Origin: Chloroflexota bacterium
GTDB lineage: Bacteria > Chloroflexota > Dehalococcoidia > Lucifugimonadales > JADFKI01
Assembly: GCA_022565015.1 (NCBI GenBank)
Contig: JADFKI010000251.1
Span: forward strand, 1 to 5,301
Reading direction: 5' to 3'
Length of the DNA stretch: 5,301 nt
The notes under the pieces are model-generated. The model was given only the letters and a program-made list of their open reading frames with translations, was not told the DNA's origin and did not search any database. The position numbers and the translations under genes are program-made. This document shows positions 1 to 5,301 of this stretch, in pieces. Within the stretch, counting starts at the first letter, position 1. Every line of letters starts with the position of its first letter.

Positions 1-595
1 CCCAGTCCTCGTGGAAGGCGTCGGCGTCCAGCTCCGTTATCGTGACGCCTTCGTCCACCTGCAGGCCGTCATGGCCTTGCGGGGCCAGCACCTCCGACGG
101 GGCCAGCCGCGCGAGCTCGACGGCAAGGTGGGAAAGCGGCATCTGGCTGGTCGCGAACTCGCTGGTCGTGATGTCCACGTACGCCAGCCCGGCCTCCTCG
201 CCCTCGACGTAGACCGAGGCCAGGAAGTTGTTGGCGTTTTTGCTGAGAAGCGAGTCCTCGATGACCGTGCCGGGCGTGACGACGCGCACGACCTCGCGGT
301 CCACGATGCCCTTGGACGCCGCCGGGTCGCTGGTCTGCTCGCAGATTGCGACCTTGTAGCCCTTCCTTACAAGCTGCGCCAGGTACCCTTCCAGCGCATG
401 GTAGGGTATTCCCGCCAGGGGTATCCGCTCTCCGTTGCCCATCCCCCGCGACGTCAGCGCGATCTCGAGCTCGCGGGAGACCAGACGCGCGTCGTCGTCG
501 AAGGTCTCGTAGAAGTCCCCCATGCGGAAGAACAGCACCTCTCCCTGGTGCTCCTTCTTGATCCGCAGGTACTGTTCTCGGGCGGGTGTGGTCAT
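1..595 (-). CDS. mutS: DNA mismatch repair protein MutS, N-terminal part (3' end cut by window edge)
   Basis: MutS is the cytoplasmic ATPase that recognises mismatched bases and small loops and starts mismatch repair with MutL. The visible 198 residues begin MTTPAREQYLRIKKEH, the usual MutS opening. They contain GDFYETF at residues 26-32, whose Phe28-Tyr29-Glu30 is the mismatch-reading Phe-x-Glu motif of domain I. Further family signatures are IPLAGIPYHALEGYLAQLV (58-76) and the CEQTSDP...VVRVVTPGT block (85-110), which closes domain I. Residues from about 120 start the connector domain (LAYVDITTSEF). The start is the ATG at 593-595: it matches the usual family N-terminus, although no strong ribosome binding site precedes it. 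The core, clamp and ATPase domains (family length about 850-900 residues) lie beyond position 1. The gene is divergent from the TPR gene. No frameshift or missing key residue is visible. Confidence 0.97.
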   Translation of the reverse strand, partial: MTTPAREQYLRIKKEHQGEVLFFRMGDFYETFDDDARLVSRELEIALTSRGMGNGERIPLAGIPYHALEGYLAQLVRKGYKVAICEQTSDPAASKGIVDREVVRVVTPGTVIEDSLLSKNANNFLASVYVEGEEAGLAYVDITTSEFATSQMPLSHLAVELARLAPSEVLAPQGHDGLQVDEGVTITELDADAFHEDW

Positions 596-652
596 ATTTT
601 TGTAGCGCTGTCGCCCTACCAGGGCAAAGTTCGCCAAAGTCCGGTCTTGCGT

Positions 653-658
653 ATTCTA
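653..658 (-). promoter_or_regulatory. Possible -10 element for mutS
   Basis: On the minus strand this reads TAGAAT, five of six matches to TATAAT, about 58 bases upstream of the mutS ATG. The hexamer 17 bases further upstream (TTCCCC) is a poor -35. This is a candidate only, supported by position and one hexamer. Confidence 0.25.
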
Positions 659-721
659 GCGGAGCGAATCGGTAGGGGGAAGATGGGCGACAGATCAGCG
701 CCAGGATAAATGTTGCTATGT

Positions 722-727
722 TATTAT
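722..727 (+). promoter_or_regulatory. Possible -10 element for the TPR gene
   Basis: TATTAT, five of six matches to the -10 consensus, sits in a short AT-rich stretch (about 705-750) in an otherwise GC-rich divergent region. No good -35 lies 17 bases upstream. Transcription from here would start near 734, giving a leader of about 34 bases before the TTG at 768. It would leave almost no leader for the alternative TTG at 741. Confidence 0.25.
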
Positions 728-755
728 TTTTGAGTCTTACTTGGTAAATGAAATT

Positions 756-760
756 GGGAG
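756..760 (+). promoter_or_regulatory. Ribosome binding site that favours the TTG at 768
   Basis: GGGAG lies seven bases before the TTG at 768-770, close to ideal Shine-Dalgarno spacing. The other in-frame TTG at 741 is preceded only by a weak GAG. This is why the later start was chosen for the TPR protein. The first in-frame ATG is far downstream, inside the repeats. Confidence 0.5.
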
Positions 761-767
761 CAGAGAG

Positions 768-2000
768 TTGGACTGGACCGATGTAGTCGTGCCGATAATA
801 TCCGGTGTAATAGGCGGAGGTCTAATCAATGCTGGATTAAACTGGTGGCAGGCTAGGAAAAGAGTGAAGCGCGAAGGCGTTCAGGACTATTTCAGCAGTT
901 TTGAGAAGCAGATTGAGTCGGCTGATAAACGGGGCGACAAACCTGAAGTTGAAAGACTTAGGAAACAATACGAATCGGAACAGGAAGCCACGAGAGCGCA
1001 GTCGAATCTAGAATTAAGCGCTCCTAGAGAAGTTGGCCAGGATGGGCCAACTCTCACTACCGAAGAACTTCAGAATATCAAATTATTGCTTGCGGAAGCT
1101 AGGAAGGCCCCTGCTGCTATACTTACGGCAGAAGGTCATTTTCTGCGCGGCAACGCACACTACGTGGCCGGCGAACATGTCGAGGCCATTTCAGAATATA
1201 CACAGTCCATTCTTATGAACTCTGGCCAAGCAGCGGTCTATCTGAATAGAGGAGCCGCAAACAGAGCTCTTGGAGATAACGATAGGGCGATCGAAGACTA
1301 CAACGCTTCGATTCAATTGAATCCCGAATATGCAGTTGCTTATTCCAACAGGGCCGTTGCCTTCACTGAACGGGGAGAGCATGACCGCGGGATAGAAGAC
1401 TTTAACGAGGCAATCCGTCTGAATCCCGATTATGCCAAGGCTTACTCCAACAGAGGTAACGCCTACAGTGCCAAGGGAGAGCACGACGGCGCGATAGAAG
1501 ACTTTGACGAGGCGATCCGTCTGAATCCCGATTATGCCCATGCTTACTCTAACAGAGGAAACGCTTACAGTGCCAAGGAAGAGCACGACAGCGCGATATT
1601 AGAATATACAGAGGCCCTCGGACTGAATCCTGATGATGCCATGGCTTACTACAATAGAGGAAACTCTTATAGGCGCAAGGGAGAGCATGGCCGTGCGATA
1701 GATGACTATACAGAGGCAATTCGGTTGAACCCAAACGACTCTTTTGCTTACAACAATAGAAGTGTCACATATCGTCGAATAGGCGAATACAGCCAAGCCC
1801 TCGAAGACTCAAAAAAGGCGATTGAGTCTGATTCGGAAAATACGGAAGCCTACGTCAGTCGCGGCATTGCATACACATTTTTGGGCAAGCAAGGGGAGGC
1901 CGAGGCTGATTTCGCCAGGGCCGTGGAATTGGGGTACGACCGCGTCAAGATCGACCGGGAGATCGAAGAGATACGGCGGTTGAACGAGAAATCAGAGTAG
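768..2000 (+). CDS. Membrane-anchored tetratricopeptide repeat (TPR) protein
   Basis: No specific function is recognisable. TPR arrays are helical scaffolds that bind other proteins. From the TTG at 768 the product is 410 residues; the TTG at 741 would add nine. One hydrophobic segment (about residues 6-27, VVVPIISGVIGGGLINAGL then NWW) is followed at once by basic RKRVKR, so the rest is predicted to face the cytoplasm. A charged, probably helical linker (about 36-115, with FEKQIES and EVERLRKQYESEQEA) precedes eight 34-residue TPRs at about 121-392. Their typical unit is AYSNRGNAYSAKGEHD.AI.DF.EAIRLNPDY, and a short charged helix ends the protein. Two stretches I counted are 48-50% GC, lower than the redox genes, with frequent AGA and ATA codons. 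That suggests a different origin. It is divergent from mutS and convergent with the reductase gene, so no operon partner is visible here. The TPR call is certain; the role is unknown. Confidence 0.92.
   Translation: MDWTDVVVPIISGVIGGGLINAGLNWWQARKRVKREGVQDYFSSFEKQIESADKRGDKPEVERLRKQYESEQEATRAQSNLELSAPREVGQDGPTLTTEELQNIKLLLAEARKAPAAILTAEGHFLRGNAHYVAGEHVEAISEYTQSILMNSGQAAVYLNRGAANRALGDNDRAIEDYNASIQLNPEYAVAYSNRAVAFTERGEHDRGIEDFNEAIRLNPDYAKAYSNRGNAYSAKGEHDGAIEDFDEAIRLNPDYAHAYSNRGNAYSAKEEHDSAILEYTEALGLNPDDAMAYYNRGNSYRRKGEHGRAIDDYTEAIRLNPNDSFAYNNRSVTYRRIGEYSQALEDSKKAIESDSENTEAYVSRGIAYTFLGKQGEAEADFARAVELGYDRVKIDREIEEIRRLNEKSE
1128..1943 (+). repeat. Eight tandem 102-base TPR-coding units
   Basis: The units begin at 1128, 1230, 1332, 1434, 1536, 1638, 1740 and 1842, each 102 bases (34 codons) with no gaps between them. 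Units 3 to 5 are alike at DNA level, not only in protein. A 24-base exact match recurs 102 bases apart (1413-1436 and 1515-1538), and units 4 and 5 are about 80% identical by my count. Units 1, 7 and 8 are the most divergent, as is common at the ends of repeat arrays. Confidence 0.9.
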
Positions 2001-2037
2001 GGCATAGGCGGCTAAGAATGCGAGTCCTCCGCCTCTT

Positions 2038-2167
2038 GTCATTCTGAGTCCTTCCGCAGAAGGTCGAAGAATCTGGAGTGGGGGAGCGTTAGTCGCCCGC
2101 ACCTGAGACCCGGCCCCGGATGTGCACGACCCCCACGCCCCAGATTCTTCGCTTCGCTCAGAATGAC
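2038..2167. repeat. Imperfect inverted repeat resembling a miniature mobile element (MITE/REP-like)
   Basis: The left arm is 2038-2084 and the right arm 2130-2167, around a 45-base centre. Three blocks match as inverted repeats: GTCATTCTGAG (2038-2048 with 2157-2167), CGAAGAATCTGG (2065-2076 with 2140-2151) and GTGGGGG (2078-2084 with 2130-2136). Between the first two blocks the arms differ. The left has 16 bases that form a small hairpin of their own (CCTTC-CGCA-GAAGG, 2050-2063); the right has five bases. The arm sequence resembles a dispersed repeat that I recall from many environmental bacterial genomes, where it is often mistranslated as HSERSEES. It holds no transposase, and I see no clear target-site duplication. 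It lies 37 bases after the TPR stop codon. Confidence 0.75.
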
Positions 2168-2193
2168 AGCTTTCCCTGAACAAGTCTCGCAAA

Positions 2194-2225
2194 AAAAGAG
2201 GCCCACTTAATCGCGGGCCTCTTTT
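2194..2225. terminator. Bidirectional intrinsic terminator between convergent genes
   Basis: A perfect 11-base-pair stem (AAAAGAGGCCC at 2194-2204 with GGGCCTCTTTT at 2215-2225) encloses a 10-base loop. Read on the plus strand it ends in four T, which serves the TPR gene. Read on the minus strand the stem runs into seven consecutive T (the A run at 2191-2197), which serves the reductase gene whose stop is about 30 bases before it. The longer T tract makes it look stronger for the minus-strand transcript. Confidence 0.88.
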
Positions 2226-2257
2226 CATATTGGCTATTGATACAGGCTACCCGAAAA

Positions 2258-3007
2258 CTAGTCGTCCTTCCAGAAGCGCTCCTCTTCTACCTTGTAGCCC
2301 TTGGCGCCCATGCGGGTCTTGACGTCCTCGATCATGCCGGGGTGACCGCAGGCGTAAATCAGCGTGTCGTCGGCGCTCAGGCCCTGGTCCTCGACGTACT
2401 TCTCGACCACCTGGTTGACGCGGCCCGTGGCGCCCTTCCAGCTGCTGTTGCGCTCCTCGTTGGGCCTGCTGACCGTCGGCACGAAGGTGACCAGGTCGGG
2501 GTGCTCCGACGCCAGCTTCGAAAGCTCGTCGTCGTAGCCGAACTCGTCGTCGTAGCTCGCGCCCTCCAGCACGTAGAAGTGGTGCCCGCTCTCGCCCCGA
2601 TGGAGGTAGTCGCGGATGAAGCTGATGTAGGGCACGACTCCGGTGACCGTCGCCACCAGCACGTGGTTCTTGTAGTCCGGCTTGAAGGTGAAGATGCCCT
2701 TGGCCCTCGGGCGAATGGAGACCTCGTCGCCGGGCTGTAGCTCGTAGAGCTTGGGGGTAAGGTGGCCGCCCTCAGAGTAGGGGACCAGCTCGATGAAAAG
2801 CTCCAGCGACTCCTCGTGGGGCGCGGAGACTATCGAATACGCCCTCTCGACGCCTTCGACTCCGATCGTGCAGTACTGCCCCGGCTTGTACGTGTAGCCA
2901 TCGGGCTTCTCGATCCACACCAGCCAGTGGTCAGGGGTCAGCTCCCGCCTTCTGAGAACTCTGGTCTGCGCAAGCTTTGCCCTGACGTTTGTTTCTGCGA
3001 TAGCCAT
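2258..3007 (-). CDS. Ferredoxin-NADP(+) reductase-like FAD/NAD(P)-binding oxidoreductase
   Basis: Members of this family use FAD to move electrons between NAD(P)H and a one-electron carrier such as ferredoxin or flavodoxin, in the cytoplasm. The 249-residue length fits the small bacterial type. The FAD-binding barrel covers about residues 8-110, with YKPGQYCTIGV (40-50), the flavin-binding RAYS (55-58) and GGHLTPKLYELQPGDEV (80-96). The nucleotide-binding domain follows, with VATVTGVVPYISFIRD (118-133), the SRPNE...W.G..GRV segment (180-197) and YACGHPGMIEDV (218-229). The C-terminus EERFWKDD carries an aromatic residue near the end, as in bacterial Fpr. The glycine-rich motif is unusual: TGVVP where plant-type reductases have GTG(I/L)AP. 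The start is the ATG at 3005-3007, ten bases after GAGGAG. A longer frame to 3112 adds residues unlike the family. The acceptor protein and NADH/NADPH preference are not decidable here. Confidence 0.9.
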   Translation of the reverse strand: MAIAETNVRAKLAQTRVLRRRELTPDHWLVWIEKPDGYTYKPGQYCTIGVEGVERAYSIVSAPHEESLELFIELVPYSEGGHLTPKLYELQPGDEVSIRPRAKGIFTFKPDYKNHVLVATVTGVVPYISFIRDYLHRGESGHHFYVLEGASYDDEFGYDDELSKLASEHPDLVTFVPTVSRPNEERNSSWKGATGRVNQVVEKYVEDQGLSADDTLIYACGHPGMIEDVKTRMGAKGYKVEEERFWKDD

Positions 3008-3197
3008 ATATAAAACACTCCTCACTTGATGTTTATGATGCCACAGATGGGCAACCTGATTTAAGGGGGAAGGCACCCAAGGTGTTGTGCACCTGCACTC
3101 TTCCTGACCCATCGAGCCGACAAATTTACCAATTCGGTCAGCTCGCTTCCCCCGGCCTCTCGACTATCGATTCGGGGGGACTTTGGGAAGCTAAAAA
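3008..3197 (-). other. Intergenic gap between the molybdopterin oxidoreductase and the reductase
   Basis: These 190 bases hold no convincing gene. A GC-rich stem (CCCCCG at 3149-3154 with CGGGGG at 3173-3178, loop 18 bases) lies just downstream of the oxidoreductase stop but has no T tract on the minus strand, so it is not a standard intrinsic terminator. A shorter hairpin (AGGTG-TTGTG-CACCT, 3080-3094) lies in the presumed leader of the reductase gene. I found no good sigma-70 promoter pair. Partial read-through from the oxidoreductase gene into the reductase gene is possible. Confidence 0.5.
3018..3023 (-). promoter_or_regulatory. Ribosome binding site of the reductase gene
   Basis: On the minus strand this reads GAGGAG, ten bases upstream of the ATG at 3007. 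It decides for this start against the upstream in-frame ATG at 3112. Its strength suggests efficient translation. Confidence 0.7.
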
Positions 3198-5301
3198 TTA
3201 ATCGGCGGCGGCCTGGACCGCGACCTTTTCCAATCGGGCCGGCACCATTGGCAGCGTCGGCACCTTGAGCATGGGGTCGGGAGCCTTGCTGCCCTCAATG
3301 TCCGTTATCATCTCGCCAAAGAGATAAGTGGTGGCAACGAGTCCCGGATAGGGCGCGGTAAGCCTGGCGATTCCACGTATGGCGCCCCTGGCGTGGACGA
3401 CGTCTATCCACTCGCCGGCGGAAACGCCCATTCGCGCAGCGTCCTCTTCATGGATCTCGATGATGTGGTCTCGACTGATCTGGTTACGGCCGTCGGCGTT
3501 GCCTATCTCGACTGCGCCTGTCGGCAGGTTGAGCACGCGCCCCCTGGCCAACATCAGGGGATATTCCTCATCGCCGAACTCTGGCGCCTCATTCAGCGAC
3601 ATGGGGCTTAATATGGCCTTTCGGTTCTGGAAGCCCCCGCCGTAGAGTATCGGGCTATCGGCCATGTCGGTCGCCTGGCAGGGCCACTGCAGGCCATCCC
3701 CGACCCGCAGGCGCTCGTAGGTCACGCCTCCGTAGGCCTGCCAGAGGTCGTTGAACTCATCGAAGACCGCCTCGGGCCCGTCGAATTCGAATCCGGAGGC
3801 GCCCATGCGACGGGCGATCTGACAGATGATGCGCCAGTCCTCGTCCTCGTCGCCCTTGGGGCCGAGCGCAGGCCGTAGCATCTGAACGCGACGCTCCATG
3901 TTCGTGTAGGTGCCCTCGCGGTCGGCAAAGGTCACCGTGGGCAGAACGACGTGGGCCTTCTCGGTCAACTCGCTGGGGAAGGTGTCCTGGACTACGAGAA
4001 ACTCCAGCTTATCGAGGGCATCGATGAAATCGCCGATCTCGCCGTTGGTGAAGTTGGGGCTGTCGCCGATGACCTGCAGGGCCTTAACCCTGCCGTCTTC
4101 CATGGCCTCGGTGATCTCTCTGATGGAGAGGCCCTTGGACGTTGTCAGGTCCACTCCCCAGGCCTCTCGAAAGCGCTTGACGGCGTCTTCATTGTCGAAA
4201 GATCTATATCCGGGCAGCGCGACGGGGTGGCAGCCCACATCCTTGGAGCCCTGCTCGTTCGCTCCGGTAAACAGGGGATACAGCCCCGTTGAGGGCTTTC
4301 CGATATTGCCCGTTATCAACACCACGTTGACGAGGGCCTGGACTACCTCTTCTCTGAGCTCGGGGGCTACCGTCTCCAGGGCGTAGAGGACCGCGCCGGG
4401 ACGTCGCGCCGCAAACAGTCGGGCTGCGCTCTGAATCTGCTCGTGGGATACCCCGGTTATCCGCTCTACCCTGAGCAGGTCGAAGTGAGAAAGGTTGTTC
4501 CTGAGCTCGTCGAGGCCTGTGCATGCGCTGGAGACGAACTCATGGTCGTCAAGGGCTTCGTCGATGAAGACGCGCAGCATGCCTCCGATCAGGCTCGCCT
4601 CGGTTCCGGGCCTCGGTCTCAGCCAGATGCTCGCATGCCTGGTGAGCTCGGTCTCTCTCTGGTCGATGACCACCAGGGAAGCGCCCTCTTGGACGGCCTT
4701 TTTTATCGGAACGGCGGCAACGTTCTGCTCCTCCGTAATGTTGCTGGAAACGACGAGGAAGCTGGCGGAGCTTTCGAGCTCCCATGTGCAGTTGGTGCCC
4801 GCCTGGCGACCCAACAGCTCGCCCAGGGGCCGCGTGAGCTCGGGCCGCAGGTTGGAGGAGACGTCGACGTTGTTGGTGCCCATGACGGCTCTCGCGAACT
4901 TCTGGGCGACGTAGTTGTCCTCGTTGGTCCCACGGGGCGAAGCGATGAGGGCGTACTGGTCGCCCTTGTATCTGCCCAGGCTCTCCGCTACCAGGTCCAG
5001 GGCCTCGGGCCACGACGCCTCCTCCAGGACGCCTTCGCGCCTGACCAGAGGCTTGCTGAGCCTTTCCTTGCGGTTGTTCACGAAGTCCAGGCCGAACTTG
5101 CCTTTGAAGCAGGCCTGGCCGTGGTTGGCGGGCGCGTGCCTGTCGGGAATCGCTCGAATAACCTTGTTGCGCTTGTTTACCTCCAGCTTCAGCTGGCACC
5201 CGACCGGACAGTGCGGGCACGTCGTGGTGATTGTTTTGACCGCCTTCTCCCACTTGTTGTCGCGCTCCACCAGGCCGCCCGTTGGGCAGACGTCGATGCA
5301 G
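3198..5301 (-). CDS. Molybdopterin-dependent oxidoreductase, formate dehydrogenase alpha / NuoG-like (5' end cut by window edge)
   Basis: This is a cytoplasmic-type iron-sulfur molybdopterin protein; 700 residues are visible, numbered from the first complete codon. The frame stays open to the right edge and begins CIDVCPTGGL, the end of a ferredoxin-like 4Fe-4S motif, so the GTG near 5270 is not the true start. Next comes the N-terminal cluster of the catalytic domain, CPHCPVGC...C (Cys28, 31, 35, 64), with Lys66 just after it as in formate dehydrogenases. Core signatures follow: GTNNVD (141-146), VLITGNIGKPSTGL (327-340), GANEQGSKDVG (346-356), FLVVQDTFPSELTEKAHVVLP (434-454, in part) and REGTYTNMERRVQ (461-473). 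The pterin-contacting C-terminal domain runs about 578-693. At the place of the active-site Cys/Sec-His the sequence reads NLRPELT (150-156), so formate oxidation is doubtful. No Tat signal can be judged. About 200 N-terminal residues are probably missing, likely with further Fe-S motifs. The family is sure; the substrate is not. Confidence 0.9.
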   Translation of the reverse strand, partial: CIDVCPTGGLVERDNKWEKAVKTITTTCPHCPVGCQLKLEVNKRNKVIRAIPDRHAPANHGQACFKGKFGLDFVNNRKERLSKPLVRREGVLEEASWPEALDLVAESLGRYKGDQYALIASPRGTNEDNYVAQKFARAVMGTNNVDVSSNLRPELTRPLGELLGRQAGTNCTWELESSASFLVVSSNITEEQNVAAVPIKKAVQEGASLVVIDQRETELTRHASIWLRPRPGTEASLIGGMLRVFIDEALDDHEFVSSACTGLDELRNNLSHFDLLRVERITGVSHEQIQSAARLFAARRPGAVLYALETVAPELREEVVQALVNVVLITGNIGKPSTGLYPLFTGANEQGSKDVGCHPVALPGYRSFDNEDAVKRFREAWGVDLTTSKGLSIREITEAMEDGRVKALQVIGDSPNFTNGEIGDFIDALDKLEFLVVQDTFPSELTEKAHVVLPTVTFADREGTYTNMERRVQMLRPALGPKGDEDEDWRIICQIARRMGASGFEFDGPEAVFDEFNDLWQAYGGVTYERLRVGDGLQWPCQATDMADSPILYGGGFQNRKAILSPMSLNEAPEFGDEEYPLMLARGRVLNLPTGAVEIGNADGRNQISRDHIIEIHEEDAARMGVSAGEWIDVVHARGAIRGIARLTAPYPGLVATTYLFGEMITDIEGSKAPDPMLKVPTLPMVPARLEKVAVQAAAD

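Noticed and set aside
11..709. Long plus-strand open frame (232 codons) at the left edge
   Set aside because: It is antisense to mutS. The minus strand encodes an unmistakable MutS N-terminus, and the plus-strand translation has no recognisable domain.
1191..1796. Several minus-strand frames of 61-131 codons with internally repeated sequence
   Set aside because: They are antisense shadows of the TPR array; their repetitiveness only mirrors the 102-base units.
1992..2228. Minus-strand 78-codon frame containing CHSERSEES
   Set aside because: It is a translation of the inverted repeat and terminator; this peptide is a typical artefact of that repeat.
2237..3013. Plus-strand frames opposite the reductase gene
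   Set aside because: Antisense shadows in GC-rich coding DNA; the minus strand has conserved FAD and NAD(P)-binding motifs.
3008..3112. N-terminal extension of the reductase from an upstream ATG at 3112
   Set aside because: The extra 35 residues are unlike the family, and a strong GAGGAG site lies before the ATG at 3007.
3149..3178. GC-rich stem after the oxidoreductase as an intrinsic terminator
   Set aside because: Only six pairs with an 18-base loop and no T tract following on the minus strand.
4549..5253. Minus-strand 234-codon frame rich in Gly/Arg/Gln overlapping the oxidoreductase
   Set aside because: It is a frame-shifted shadow of the oxidoreductase with biased, low-complexity composition and no domain.
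5268..5270. GTG as the start of the molybdopterin oxidoreductase
   Set aside because: The frame continues upstream to the window edge with conserved Fe-S cysteines, so the start lies outside the window.

Overview
The window carries four protein-coding genes and two compact non-coding structures. Nothing seen fixes the organism beyond a bacterium. Codon use is GC-rich in the housekeeping and redox genes (about 60-73% GC in stretches I counted). A NuoG/formate dehydrogenase-like protein, a small ferredoxin-NADP reductase and an inverted repeat of the GTCATTCTGAG...AAGAATCT type would fit an uncultured Chloroflexota-type bacterium, but that placement is a weak inference.

Layout. At the left edge, on the minus strand, lies the first 198 codons of mutS (DNA mismatch recognition), cut by the window edge. 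A divergent intergenic region of about 170 bases follows. Next, on the plus strand, is an AT-richer gene for a protein with one N-terminal membrane helix, a charged linker and eight tetratricopeptide (TPR) repeats. After its stop come an imperfect inverted repeat of about 130 bases that resembles a miniature mobile element, and a strong bidirectional intrinsic terminator. The terminator separates the TPR gene from two minus-strand redox genes: a 249-residue FAD-dependent ferredoxin-NADP(+) reductase-like protein and, upstream of it, a large iron-sulfur molybdopterin oxidoreductase of the formate dehydrogenase alpha / NuoG type. The latter runs off the right edge.

How they fit together. The two redox genes are co-oriented and 190 bases apart. 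They plausibly act in one electron-transfer process linking a molybdopterin/iron-sulfur protein to the NAD(P)H or ferredoxin pool, although the gap suggests the reductase may have its own promoter. The molybdopterin protein does not begin at the GTG near position 5270: the frame stays open to the edge and encodes the last two cysteines of a ferredoxin-like 4Fe-4S motif (CIDVCPTG). It also appears to lack the cysteine/selenocysteine expected at the formate dehydrogenase active site, which makes its substrate the main open question. The TPR gene and the adjacent inverted repeat differ in composition from their surroundings and may be an accessory insertion between mutS and the redox genes. No RNA genes, CRISPR array, complete insertion sequence or replication origin was seen.
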